NCBI GenBank assembly: GCA_905480145.1
Contig: CAJQPA010000003.1
Coordinates: 1 to 64,000, forward strand
From: an uncultured Flavobacteriales bacterium
Lineage (GTDB): Bacteria > Bacteroidota > Bacteroidia > Flavobacteriales_D > Crocinitomicaceae
Direction of reading: 5' to 3'
DNA: 64,000 nt
Below are positions 1 to 8,200 of this stretch, in pieces (within the stretch, counting starts at the first letter, position 1; the number at the start of each line of letters is the position of its first letter). The position numbers and the translations under genes were made by a program. The notes below the pieces were generated by a model. It did not search any database and had not been told where the DNA came from. It saw only the letters and a list, made by a program, of their open reading frames with translations.

Positions 1-884
1 TGTTTCCAAGATACTCCAGCATCATCAGAGCGATACATACCACTCAATTTTTTGTCTTCTGACTCCACAACAGAGTATAGGATTGATGAGTTTGATGGAG
101 CTACTGCCAATGCAATTCTTCCTAATTTTCCTTTTGGAAAACCATTGTGAATCTTAGTCCAAGACTTTCCTCCATCGACACTTTTATATAAAGCACAATT
201 CTCTCCACCAGAACTAAAAGACCAACCTGTTCTTCTATGTTCCCAAAATGAAGCATACAAAATTTTTGAGTTCTTGGGATCCATCACCAATTCTGAGCAA
301 CCTGTGTTCTCATCTATGTAAAATATTTTCTCCCAGGTAGCACCGCCATCAATAGTTTTATAGACACCTCTTTCTTCATTAGGACCCCATAATGCACCTT
401 GTACTCCAACAAATATCTCATTTGAATTGTTGGGATTGATTTGAATTGAACTTATTCTATCGGACTTTTCCAAGCCCATTTTCTTAAAAGTTTTCCCTCC
501 GTTGGTTGACTTATATATTCCATCACCAACAGAAGTGCTATTTCTGGTCCAAACTTCTCCTGTACCCACCCAAATAGTTTTATCAGGGTCGTTCGGATCA
601 ATCTCAACACACCCGATAGATTGGCAATACTTGTCGAATATTGGATTAAACATTACACCACCATCTTGCGACTTCCAAACACCACCTCCAGCTGTACCAA
701 TGTATATGACTTTATTATCCGTTGGATGTCCGGTAACATCACTCACACGACCTGACATCAATGCAGGTCCAATATGTCTCGCCTCAATATCTCCAAAAAG
801 AGCATCCCCATTTAAATTTTCAATTCCTTGTCCGGATGCAAATAAAGAGGCTCCGATAAATACTACTGCACTTATGATTTTCAT
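1..884 (-). CDS. Sortilin/VPS10-like BNR-repeat protein, N-terminal part (truncated by window edge)
   Basis: The reading frame starts at an ATG at 884 and runs off the left edge, leaving about 294 residues. A signal peptide (MKIISAVVFIGASLFASGQ) is followed by repeated beta-propeller blades of the BNR/Asp-box type. Typical motifs are GGVWKSQDGG, GIYKSTNGGKTF, GVYKTIDGGATW and ALYKSVDGGKSW, each spaced about 50 residues apart. Exported proteins with this architecture in Bacteroidota are usually annotated as glycosyl hydrolase or VPS10/sortilin-domain proteins and are about 900-1100 residues long. The substrate is unknown and glycosidase activity is not implied by the blades alone. The start lies only about 25 bases beyond the terminator of the next gene upstream. 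Confidence 0.85.
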   Translation of the reverse strand, partial: MKIISAVVFIGASLFASGQGIENLNGDALFGDIEARHIGPALMSGRVSDVTGHPTDNKVIYIGTAGGGVWKSQDGGVMFNPIFDKYCQSIGCVEIDPNDPDKTIWVGTGEVWTRNSTSVGDGIYKSTNGGKTFKKMGLEKSDRISSIQINPNNSNEIFVGVQGALWGPNEERGVYKTIDGGATWEKIFYIDENTGCSELVMDPKNSKILYASFWEHRRTGWSFSSGGENCALYKSVDGGKSWTKIHNGFPKGKLGRIALAVAPSNSSILYSVVESEDKKLSGMYRSDDAGVSWK

Positions 885-906
885 GTTTTACGATTTGGTT
901 TAAACT

Positions 907-938
907 AAAATATGCGACCAAAATTTGATCGCATATTT
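907..938 (-). terminator. Rho-independent terminator of the LolA-like gene
   Basis: An 11-bp inverted repeat (AAAATATGCGA / TCGCATATTTT) with a short AT-rich loop lies just downstream of the minus-strand gene ending at 968. It also sits immediately upstream of the next minus-strand start codon at 884. The T-rich tail is short, so termination strength is uncertain. Confidence 0.6.
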
Positions 939-967
939 TGATATAATATTAAATATTGTGCCTAGAA

Positions 968-1714
968 TTACTCAGGAAAGTTGAACAGTTCATCTTCAAC
1001 TTCTGGGTTGATTACCACTGATTCAATTACAATTTCCTGTCCTCCCATACCTTCAACTTGCTGTGTTAAAGAAAACGGGAAATACAATCCATCAACTTCT
1101 TGATAGTCACTAAAAACTGTTTGAGAAACATTCCCTTTCATTGGACCTGCATGAATTTCCTGTTCTTGCATTATAGGTATAAAACTTTCTTTGTCCATGA
1201 AGTAATAAATAACTTGCTCAACTTCTTCACCATCGATAATTTGATTTTTTTTAGTCATTTTCAATTTATAACATTCAACACCTTCCTTAGTGTCTTCGCC
1301 ATCCATTTCACATGTGTAACCTAATTCATCATATGTTAAAAGATCTCCTGGGAATTCTCCTACATTTCTTTTCAGATTTTCAGTGTCTTCTGACTCGCTC
1401 TTCTCAGCTTCCATTGTCATCTGATTCGTACCCCAAAGAACTTCTCCATCAAACATTCCTTGATAAAAAGTCATTCCTTGGAAGCTAGCAACTGTTGCAG
1501 TTCTTCCGTCTTTAAGTTGGGTCATCGTCAATGGAATTTCCATCCCTTGCATGCTAATCTTTGCTTCCATTTCAACGCCAACGACAGCAGACCATGCCTC
1601 TTCACCACCAATGTTCTCAGTGTAATTTTTTATAATTGTTTCAACGTCCATGTCTTGTGCGTTCGCAACAAACATTCCTGACATAAATAATAATGCAATA
1701 GCTATTTTTTTCAT
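968..1714 (-). CDS. LolA-like outer-membrane lipoprotein-sorting protein family
   Basis: This 248-residue protein has a signal peptide ending near NAQ (residue 19). The mature part begins with a helix (MDVETIIKNYTENIGGEEAW) and continues with beta strands rich in Met, Glu and aromatic residues. That pattern matches the half-barrel LolA/LolB-like periplasmic proteins that many Flavobacteriia carry in several paralogues. The family fold binds acyl chains, but these paralogues are not shown to be true LolA and the cargo here is unknown. It is a single gene, bounded by terminators at 907-938 and 1822-1855. Confidence 0.65.
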   Translation of the reverse strand: MKKIAIALLFMSGMFVANAQDMDVETIIKNYTENIGGEEAWSAVVGVEMEAKISMQGMEIPLTMTQLKDGRTATVASFQGMTFYQGMFDGEVLWGTNQMTMEAEKSESEDTENLKRNVGEFPGDLLTYDELGYTCEMDGEDTKEGVECYKLKMTKKNQIIDGEEVEQVIYYFMDKESFIPIMQEQEIHAGPMKGNVSQTVFSDYQEVDGLYFPFSLTQQVEGMGGQEIVIESVVINPEVEDELFNFPE

Positions 1715-1821
1715 TTCCTTAAATTTTATTGTGTTGTGAATTTACGATTTTAAAGTTAAGTCAAATGATTTATTTGATGAACGGGGATTAAACACAGACA
1801 AGCGAATATTTTTATCAATAA

Positions 1822-1855
1822 AAAAAGTCCCTCATCAATTGATGAAGGACTTTTC
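1822..1855 (-). terminator. Terminator downstream of metK
   Basis: A long hairpin (AAGTCC-C-TCATCAA / TTGATGA-A-GGACTT) is followed on the minus strand by seven T residues. It begins about 25 bases after the metK stop codon. The shape is that of a strong intrinsic terminator. Confidence 0.85.
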
Positions 1856-1878
1856 TAAATTTCTATTATTCCGAATTA

Positions 1879-3135
1879 CTATAATCCAAAAGCAGTTTTT
1901 ACTTTGTCAACGTAATCTAACGCTTCCCAAGTAAACAATTCAACTTCTTTTGTCATTACAGATCCATCTGGAGATGTAAATGATTTTGTAACTACTTCAT
2001 TCTTTCTTCCCATATGCCCAAAAGCTGCTGTTTCAGAATAAATAGGATTTCTTAATTTCAATCGTTGTTCGATAAAGTAAGGACGCATGTCAAAAATCTC
2101 AGAGATTTTATCAGCCATATCTCCATCGGACATTTCAACTTTAGATGTTCCGTATGTATCAATAAATAATCCACATGGCTCAGCCACACCAATTGCATAA
2201 GAAACTTGGACTAAAACCTCATCACATAATCCTGCTGCAACCATATTTTTAGCAATATGTCTTGTCGCGTATGCTGCTGATCTATCTACTTTAGATGGAT
2301 CTTTTCCAGAGAATGCACCACCACCGTGAGCACCTTTTCCTCCGTATGTATCAACGATAATTTTACGACCTGTTAATCCAGTATCTCCATGAGGCCCTCC
2401 AATTACGAAGATTCCTGTTGGGTTGATGTGGTATTGAATTTTATCTGTAAACAACGCTTGAATAGACTCAGGTAAAGATGCCTTTACTCTTGCTATAACA
2501 ATGTTAACGATGTCTTGTTTAATTTTCGCAAGCATTACTGATTCAGTATCAAAATCGTCGTGTTGTGTAGAAACGACAATCGTGTCAATTCTTTGTGGAA
2601 CATTATCATCAGAATACTCAATTGTCACCTGCGACTTAGCATCTGGACGTAAATAAGCGATTAATTCTGGGTGATTATTTCTAACGTTTGATAATTCTTG
2701 AAGAATCTTATGCGCTAAATCTAAAGCCAACGGCATGAAGTTTTCAGTTTCTCTGGTTGCATAACCGAACATCATTCCTTGATCTCCTGCTCCCTGATCT
2801 TCAGGATTGCTTCTTTCAACACCTTGATTGATATCTTCTGATTGATCGTGAATGGCAGATAAGATACCACAAGAGTTAGCATCAAACATATATTCAGATT
2901 TTGTATACCCGATACGAGAGATAGTTTCTCTCGCTATTTTCTGTACATCCAAATAAGTATTTGTTTTTACTTCCCCTGCAAGAACAACTTGACCTGTTGT
3001 AACCAACGTTTCACAAGCTACTTTTGATTCAGGATCAAAAGCCATGAAGTTATCAATTAAGGCATCAGAAATTTGATCTGCTACTTTATCTGGATGTCCT
3101 TCTGAAACCGATTCAGATGTAAATAAATATGACAT
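1879..3135 (-). CDS. metK: S-adenosylmethionine synthase
   Basis: It catalyses formation of S-adenosylmethionine from methionine and ATP in the cytoplasm. The 418-residue protein shows the family signatures: GHPDK near residue 14 (ATP/metal site), [12 protein letters not shown] near 115-126, the glycine-rich [19 protein letters not shown] loop near 270-290, and [12 protein letters not shown]. It is somewhat longer than the E. coli enzyme (about 384), as is usual in Bacteroidota because of an insertion in the central domain. It is monocistronic, with its own terminator. In this window SAM would feed the methyltransferase at 19.5 kb and QueA, which uses SAM as a ribosyl donor. Confidence 0.98.
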   Translation of the reverse strand: MSYLFTSESVSEGHPDKVADQISDALIDNFMAFDPESKVACETLVTTGQVVLAGEVKTNTYLDVQKIARETISRIGYTKSEYMFDANSCGILSAIHDQSEDINQGVERSNPEDQGAGDQGMMFGYATRETENFMPLALDLAHKILQELSNVRNNHPELIAYLRPDAKSQVTIEYSDDNVPQRIDTIVVSTQHDDFDTESVMLAKIKQDIVNIVIARVKASLPESIQALFTDKIQYHINPTGIFVIGGPHGDTGLTGRKIIVDTYGGKGAHGGGAFSGKDPSKVDRSAAYATRHIAKNMVAAGLCDEVLVQVSYAIGVAEPCGLFIDTYGTSKVEMSDGDMADKISEIFDMRPYFIEQRLKLRNPIYSETAAFGHMGRKNEVVTKSFTSPDGSVMTKEVELFTWEALDYVDKVKTAFGL

Positions 3136-3201
3136 AATATTCTCTTTAATTTATTGCGAAAACAAAAATAGTAAATTAATTGTAACAGATTGTTGTAAAC
3201 A

Positions 3202-3232
3202 AAGAAAGCAGTCGTTAATTGACTGCTTTCTT
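3202..3232 (-). terminator. Terminator of the metal-uptake operon
   Basis: A perfect 12-bp stem (AAGAAAGCAGTC / GACTGCTTTCTT) with a 7-base loop lies about 50 bases after the stop codon of the HMA-domain gene. It is followed by a T-rich stretch on the minus strand. Confidence 0.8.
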
Positions 3233-3280
3233 GACTTACTTTTATTTTGTATTGGCCCTTTGTAAAAGTAGTTTACTCTA

Positions 3281-3631
3281 TTAATGCCCTCCTGGTTGAC
3301 AACATTTAGGCAAAGCGTTCATAGATTTTTTATTCGCCTCAAGACCATCAGCTGAATAACCTAGGTTCGAAATAACTTTTTTAACTTCCGCCAATGTTAT
3401 TTTGTTAGGTGAGAATTTAACCAAAACTTTTTTCGTTATTAAATCCAATTCTGCAAATTTAACTCCTTTCGTGTAATTCAATTTGTTTTCAATTCTTGTT
3501 TTACAAGATCCACATTGTGCAGAAGTTTGAATATTAGCAATTCCTGGCTTTGATTTGGCCTCCGTTTTTGTTTGGGCATTTACGCTAAAACTTGCAAATA
3601 GCACACTCATAATAATTACTAAATTTTTCAT
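3281..3631 (-). CDS. Periplasmic heavy-metal-associated (HMA) domain protein
   Basis: The 116-residue product has a signal peptide (to about residue 20, VNAQ) and then a single HMA fold. Its metal-binding motif is QCGSCKTRIE, with Cys40 and Cys43 as the CxxC pair. The domain ends in the typical ISNLGYSADG segment, and a second Cys pair lies in the C-terminal tail (CCQPGGH). HMA domains bind soft metals such as Cu(I) or Zn(II). It is the last gene of an operon with a TonB receptor and a Cys-rich protein, so a periplasmic metal carrier is the likely role. The metal itself cannot be read from the sequence; copper is the favoured guess. Confidence 0.85.
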   Translation of the reverse strand: MKNLVIIMSVLFASFSVNAQTKTEAKSKPGIANIQTSAQCGSCKTRIENKLNYTKGVKFAELDLITKKVLVKFSPNKITLAEVKKVISNLGYSADGLEANKKSMNALPKCCQPGGH

Positions 3632-3679
3632 CTTTTCTATTTTATTAATTTTGATCGTGACCTGTGTGGTTTTGATCCT

Positions 3680-3739
3680 TTAATCATTGTGACCATGACT
3701 TTCATGGTCTTCAATTCTTTCTATAACATTACTCTTCAT
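3680..3739 (-). CDS. Possible 19-residue His/Asp-rich peptide (weak)
   Basis: The ATG lies inside the last codons of the TonB receptor gene (nine-base overlap, shifted frame). The frame encodes 19 residues ending ERIEDHESHGHND before TAA. The acidic, histidine-containing tail resembles metal-binding stretches, and the position between two metal-uptake genes is suggestive. The same bases form a hairpin at 3691-3709 (GACCATGA / TCATGGTC), so an RNA structure may explain the pattern instead. No family is recognised. Confidence 0.25.
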   Translation of the reverse strand: MKSNVIERIEDHESHGHND

Positions 3740-5942
3740 TATCTCTTTCAATTGTGAACCGCACTCCCGCATATACATTCGCTCCAACAATTGGGCCCCA
3801 AATTCGTGTTGCATTAAATGTACTGCTGAATGGGTTCTCCGCATCAATAATTGCATCAGGTTGTTTATAGTTGAGAATATTTTCTCCTCCAACATAAAAG
3901 TCAAATTTTCTATATACGTGTGTAATTTGCGCATTAATTAAAGGATATGCTAAACTTCTATTTTTAGTTGTAAGTTCTCCACTAGGCAAATTCACTTGAG
4001 GCAATCTGGATTCACCAAAAATTGATGTAGTCAAATCATATTCCCATCTTTTGTTTCGTGTTTTATAACCAATATTAAAAAGTCCCCGATGTTCTGGGAC
4101 CAACACTTGTTGTTGCATCACCCCATTATATTCAGCTTTAACATCTAGGTATTTGTAAGCAAATCTTAATTCCAATGTTTTTAAAGGGTTAATAGCCAAC
4201 TCCACTTGTAAACTGTTAGAATAAGATTTCCCTTCGAGGTTTGTAAATTTGATTGCATTGATATTTTCTTCTCGATCAACAATCAATTGGTTCTCAAATC
4301 GCGTGTGATAGAAATCAACTGTTAATGAGCCATTTTGCTTGAACATTTTAAATTCTTGCATAACACTTCCGCCAATGTTCCAAGATATTTCTGGTTTGGT
4401 TTCAGATGGAGCAATCCATTGTTTAGATGAACTCATTAACGAAACATTATCAATCATATAGTTTGGAACTCTCCAACCCTTTCCAACCGTAAAACGAAGG
4501 TCTGTTATTTCCGTTAAAATGTATTTTAAATGTAATCGGGGTGAAAATTGGAACCCATATAAGTTATGGTAATCTCCTCTCACTCCCAGTACTGAAGATA
4601 ATCTTGAACCTGTATACGTGTATTCTCCGAATGCTCCTGGAACAATCTCTAATCTATCATCAGAAAGAGAATCTACAGATTGTGTAATGTCAGAATATAC
4701 TCCACTTACCCCTACTTTAATTTTATGGTCGGTGTTTCCAAAGTACCCATCGTAAATAGCATTGATATACCCTCTTTTTTCCTCCCCATCAAAGAATCTA
4801 TTTCCGAAGTTGGTTTGCAATGATTGATACTTTAAGTTATAAACGACACCTATTGAAGTGCTCGGTTTCTTTAAAAAGAAACCTGTTTTGGCATAAAAAT
4901 CAACATGCTTAGAGTCTAAATTGACATCAAAAAAGCTACTAGGGTTTGTTTTTCGAATATTGCTCATCTGTCCACCATTCCTTCTATCCCAATATGCATT
5001 ATAACCGAACTGTGCTTCCATTTTATTCCCTTGATAATGATATCGATTCATGAGTGCCACATTGGTTCCAATCATTTGATCTCGAAATCCATCATTATTT
5101 CTATCATTCTCCATTAACTGAGTAGAGGCATGACCAAGCCATCCAGAACTCCATTTATCATTCAGATTGAACCCAGTATTAAAGTTTAACTCCATCCTTC
5201 CCATTGCATTTCCATACACATTAAGATAAACTTTCTCCATGTTTTGTGGTTTTTTAACCTCGAGATTGACTAGACCTGCCATAGATTCATATCCGTTAAC
5301 AACATTTCCAGTTCCCTTTGTTATTTGCATTGACTGAATCCAAGTTCCAGACATCGAGTTCAAACCAAAAGAAGTTTCCAACCCTCTTAAATAGGGGATG
5401 TTTTCCAATTGAATCTGAGTATAGACGCCATCTAGGCCCATCATTTGAATTTTCTTTGCTCCAGAAACAGCATCTGTTACATTTACATCAACCGAAGCGT
5501 TGGTTTCAAATGACTCCGATAGATTACAACACGCAGCTTTTCGCAATTCACCTGCATCAATATTCTCAACATGCAATGTGTTTAAGCGTGAAATTGAATG
5601 TGTTCCTTTTTTATACGAAGCTATTACTTCAGGCAGAAGAACATCCGAATAGAGTGTGACAGAATAAGAGATAAATCGATCGTTTTTAGTAACAACTATT
5701 GTGTCAGGGTTATACCCTCTTGCACTGAACACCATTGTGTCTGGTAAATTCTTCGGAAGCCTTATTTCAAACTTACCGTCCTCATCTGTGAGAACATTAA
5801 GATTTGCATTAATTATGTGAATTCTAGCTCCGAAAATGGCTTTTTTAGAATTACTGGTTTTGCCGTAGACAATCCCTTTTACTTGACTATATGATTCATT
5901 TACTCCGAATAGAAGTAAAATCATCAATAATATATGTTTCAT
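3729..5942 (-). CDS. TonB-dependent outer-membrane receptor, putative metal uptake
   Basis: It is a 737-residue outer-membrane active transporter. It begins with a signal peptide (residues 1-19), then a carboxypeptidase-regulatory-like beta-sandwich (about 21-100). The plug domain (about 115-235) contains the Cys-Cys pair at 138-139 in KAACCNLSESFETN, followed by VSGAKKIQMMGLDGVYTQ, and a beta-barrel fills the rest. The ACCNLSESFETN plug is typical of a receptor subgroup found beside HMA-domain and HYC_CC_PP genes in Bacteroidota, which suggests copper or another soft metal as the substrate. The upstream neighbour starts 50 bases away and the downstream HMA gene follows after about 100 bases. 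Energy would come from TonB-ExbBD, and an ExbBD set lies at 38.8-41.5 kb. Confidence 0.9.
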   Translation of the reverse strand: MKHILLMILLLFGVNESYSQVKGIVYGKTSNSKKAIFGARIHIINANLNVLTDEDGKFEIRLPKNLPDTMVFSARGYNPDTIVVTKNDRFISYSVTLYSDVLLPEVIASYKKGTHSISRLNTLHVENIDAGELRKAACCNLSESFETNASVDVNVTDAVSGAKKIQMMGLDGVYTQIQLENIPYLRGLETSFGLNSMSGTWIQSMQITKGTGNVVNGYESMAGLVNLEVKKPQNMEKVYLNVYGNAMGRMELNFNTGFNLNDKWSSGWLGHASTQLMENDRNNDGFRDQMIGTNVALMNRYHYQGNKMEAQFGYNAYWDRRNGGQMSNIRKTNPSSFFDVNLDSKHVDFYAKTGFFLKKPSTSIGVVYNLKYQSLQTNFGNRFFDGEEKRGYINAIYDGYFGNTDHKIKVGVSGVYSDITQSVDSLSDDRLEIVPGAFGEYTYTGSRLSSVLGVRGDYHNLYGFQFSPRLHLKYILTEITDLRFTVGKGWRVPNYMIDNVSLMSSSKQWIAPSETKPEISWNIGGSVMQEFKMFKQNGSLTVDFYHTRFENQLIVDREENINAIKFTNLEGKSYSNSLQVELAINPLKTLELRFAYKYLDVKAEYNGVMQQQVLVPEHRGLFNIGYKTRNKRWEYDLTTSIFGESRLPQVNLPSGELTTKNRSLAYPLINAQITHVYRKFDFYVGGENILNYKQPDAIIDAENPFSSTFNATRIWGPIVGANVYAGVRFTIERDNEE

Positions 5943-5991
5943 TATTGTTTTATTTATTGATTTTTAACCAGTTGAACTCAATCAACCGATA

Positions 5992-6459
5992 TCAAACAAT
6001 AAATACCTGCTGTAAAGACCTTCTTTCGGAAGATTTTAGTGGAGGTGGATTCGGCTGTAACGCAAACGTTACGACCCTTTTTTCAAAATTTCTTTTCGCT
6101 AAAATAAAATCAACTGATGGAAGTTCATCAAAAATTAATGTTGGCCTTAAATCAGAATACTCATTTGCATAATCCAAATCAAGATGAACATGAATTATTT
6201 CATCCTCACAACAACCTTCTTCTGAGTTCTGCTCTTTTTCACAACAAATTTCTACTGGCTCCTGTTCTTCTACGCAACAACCTTGGTCATTACTTGGCTT
6301 CTGAGCACCAAAACAATGATCTTCATCAGGAGTAATATATGAATAACTTGTTGTTCGATCTACTTTACAAAAATGTTCAAATACATCCAAGCCAACTGTA
6401 TTCCCTATAAATAGAGCCATACTAAAGCCAATGATAAATATTGAACGTAACTGTTTCAT
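5992..6459 (-). CDS. Cys-rich HYC_CC_PP-like exported protein
   Basis: This 155-residue protein has an N-terminal hydrophobic signal or anchor (to about residue 23). It then has a single Cys (EHFCKV), a DHCFG motif, and three Cys-Cys pairs in acidic surroundings (GCCVEE, ICCEKE, GCCEDE). The C-terminal part contains NPPPLKSSERRSLQQVFIV. The CC and PP signatures resemble the small HYC_CC_PP family that commonly precedes TonB receptors in Bacteroidota. The function is not established. Its place as first gene in a TonB-receptor/HMA operon, together with the cysteine clusters, points to metal binding at the cell surface or in the periplasm. Confidence 0.65.
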   Translation of the reverse strand: MKQLRSIFIIGFSMALFIGNTVGLDVFEHFCKVDRTTSYSYITPDEDHCFGAQKPSNDQGCCVEEQEPVEICCEKEQNSEEGCCEDEIIHVHLDLDYANEYSDLRPTLIFDELPSVDFILAKRNFEKRVVTFALQPNPPPLKSSERRSLQQVFIV

Positions 6460-6464
6460 TAGTA

Positions 6465-6472
6465 CAAATATA
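6465..6472 (-). promoter_or_regulatory. Candidate -7 element for the metal-uptake operon
   Basis: On the minus strand the sequence is TATATTTG, a match to the Bacteroidota TAnnTTTG -7 element, a few bases upstream of the start codon at 6459. The nearest TTTG-like -33 element is 26 bases away, beyond the usual spacing, so only the -7 box is well supported. Confidence 0.4.
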
Positions 6473-6528
6473 AGTGTTAATCGTAGAATAAAAAATCACA
6501 AAACAGCCTATTCTTGAATTCTTTACGC

Positions 6529-6536
6529 TAATTTTG
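6529..6536 (+). promoter_or_regulatory. Candidate -7 element for the nfu-like gene
   Basis: TAATTTTG fits the TAnnTTTG consensus and lies 15 bases upstream of the ATG at 6552. The nearest upstream TTG is only 12 bases away, so the -33 element is unclear. The site is divergent from the metal-operon promoter about 60 bases away. Confidence 0.45.
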
Positions 6537-6551
6537 ACAAAAATAAGAAGA

Positions 6552-7151
6552 ATGAAAATCCCAGTTACGATATATACAGAAGTCACTCCTAATCCTTCAA
6601 CAATGAAGTTTGTTGCAAACAAGCATCTTTTAGGAGCTGGTGATTCTGCAGAATTTAATTCACAATCAGAAGCGAAAGGATATTCTCCATTAGCGGCAGA
6701 ATTATTCAATTTACCTTTTGTCAAAGGTGTTTTTATCGCTTCTAATTTTATTACAATTACAAAAACAGATAATCTTTCATGGGATTTCATTACAATGGAA
6801 TTGCGCGAATTTATCCGTGAATGGATTTCAAATGGCAATGAAGTTTTAATTGCGATGCCATCGAAAATTGCGGTTGTTGAAGATGGTTCTAATGAACCCA
6901 AAAAAGTTTACGCTGCATCAGAATACGACGATGCTATTTCTGATTTATTAGATCAATATGTTCGTCCTGCTGTTGCTGGAGATGGAGGAGCGATTGATTT
7001 TAGAGGTTATAAAGATGGAGTTGTAACTGTTTTATTAAGAGGTTCTTGCGCTGGATGCCCTTCGAGCACAGCGACGCTTAAAGGTGGAATTGAAAGTTTG
7101 CTAAAAGAGCACCTTCCAGACGTTAAAGAGGTGGTTGCTGAGAACGAATAA
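6552..7151 (+). CDS. NifU/Nfu-type Fe-S cluster carrier protein
   Basis: It carries assembled Fe-S clusters to target proteins in the cytoplasm. The first ATG (6552) is preferred over an in-frame TTG at 6534, because the TTG falls inside the -7 promoter element; this gives 199 residues. The N-terminal half (about 1-90) is the Nfu scaffold domain, recognisable by EVTPNPSTMKFVANK and a second block ending NGNEVLIAM. The C-terminal half (about 120-195) is the NifU domain with VAGDGGAIDF and the cluster-binding motif SCAGCPSS. It is likely transcribed alone or with the lipoprotein gene that follows eight bases later. Confidence 0.93.
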   Translation: MKIPVTIYTEVTPNPSTMKFVANKHLLGAGDSAEFNSQSEAKGYSPLAAELFNLPFVKGVFIASNFITITKTDNLSWDFITMELREFIREWISNGNEVLIAMPSKIAVVEDGSNEPKKVYAASEYDDAISDLLDQYVRPAVAGDGGAIDFRGYKDGVVTVLLRGSCAGCPSSTATLKGGIESLLKEHLPDVKEVVAENE

Positions 7152-7159
7152 TACTAATT

Positions 7160-7453
7160 ATGAAGTCAATTGTTCTTATTCTCTCATTAACTTTCTCGGT
7201 CGGATTAATTTCTTCTTGCGGTAAATTCGGAAACAAAATGGAGATCGTAAAAGACTGCACAGGCATTTATCTTCAAAAGGACAATGTAGATTATAAAGTT
7301 TGTAATGAAGAAATACTTGATGGTTATTCTGCCGGAGACAAAATAAAGGTTGAATATGATCTATTAACAGAATGTTTCGGACTCATAGGAGAGCCTGTTT
7401 GCATGTTGTTTCATCCATATGAAAGCAACATTGAAATCACCAAGATTAAGTAA
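7160..7453 (+). CDS. Small lipoprotein of unknown function
   Basis: This 97-residue product has a lipoprotein signal with lipobox LISSC (Cys near residue 20). The mature part of about 77 residues contains four further cysteines (DCTG, VCNEE, ECFG, VCML) and a small beta-rich domain (GDKIKVEYDLL). It is not recognised as a named family. It starts eight bases after the nfu-like gene and its stop codon abuts that of the convergent GLPGLI gene. Confidence 0.7.
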   Translation: MKSIVLILSLTFSVGLISSCGKFGNKMEIVKDCTGIYLQKDNVDYKVCNEEILDGYSAGDKIKVEYDLLTECFGLIGEPVCMLFHPYESNIEITKIK

Positions 7454-8200
7454 TTATAGCCAACTAAACATGGCGTCTAGATCTTTAGGTTTCACCCATT
7501 GACTCATGTTTTTTTCAAGACTTTCTCTTAATTCTGCTTTCGTGTAAACATCGTTTTTTCCGATTTCTCGCACGAGTTTAATAGGATCAGGTTTCTCTAT
7601 CGTAACTTCTTTTGCAAAATAGATGACTCCACCGTCTTCAGTTGCTAAACCAAGAATTGCTCCTGGTAATCCTCCAAAGCCTTCCGGTCCTATAGAAGGG
7701 ACTATGTCCACAGAAAACCAAGCGTAAATTCGAGTAGAATCATTCATGTACCAAATTGCCTTTCTACAATCATAAGAACCAATATTCCGTTTGCTTTCTG
7801 TTACTTTCCATTCCTTTTTAGCTATTGGGTCTTTTATATAGGTGTCTTCTCCTCCAAAGTCCAATATCGTAAGCTTTTCATTCTTACTTAGGTCCATATA
7901 GACATGGTTTTGACTTGTCAAATATCGCGACATCCAACCCCCTTCCTCTTCATCGTCAGAAACGATAGGAATAAAAGCAGACATTGTATCGTTGAAAATC
8001 AGTTCAAATTTTTCGACTTTTGATTTTGTGTCCTTGTTAATAAAGCGCTTCATTCTTTCATCGCCTGCGAATTTCTTCTGAAGATTTGTTTTTCTTTCGA
8101 ACACTATTCTCCCAGATGTTACTTGCGTATATGAAACCGTTGACACTAATGTCAAGGCGATTGCAACTAATAAGTTTTTAATGCATCCCTTTGAAATCAT
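7454..8200 (-). CDS. GLPGLI family exported protein
   Basis: This 248-residue exported protein has a signal peptide ending near SYTQ. It carries the family hallmark GFGGLPGAILGL around residue 190, preceded by WFSVDIVPSIGPEG. The family is restricted to Bacteroidota and its biochemical role is unknown. Members are often encoded directly behind TonB-receptor-like barrels, as here: the start codon overlaps the end of the upstream barrel gene by 23 bases, implying translational coupling. It probably acts in the periplasm or at the outer membrane together with that barrel. Confidence 0.92.
   Translation of the reverse strand: MISKGCIKNLLVAIALTLVSTVSYTQVTSGRIVFERKTNLQKKFAGDERMKRFINKDTKSKVEKFELIFNDTMSAFIPIVSDDEEEGGWMSRYLTSQNHVYMDLSKNEKLTILDFGGEDTYIKDPIAKKEWKVTESKRNIGSYDCRKAIWYMNDSTRIYAWFSVDIVPSIGPEGFGGLPGAILGLATEDGGVIYFAKEVTIEKPDPIKLVREIGKNDVYTKAELRESLEKNMSQWVKPKDLDAMFSWL

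Noticed and set aside
3740-3934. Longer reading frame antisense-shifted within the TonB receptor gene (upstream part of the 19-residue frame)
   Set aside because: It lies in another frame of the receptor gene and the upstream codons show no conserved domain; only the last 19 codons extend past the receptor.
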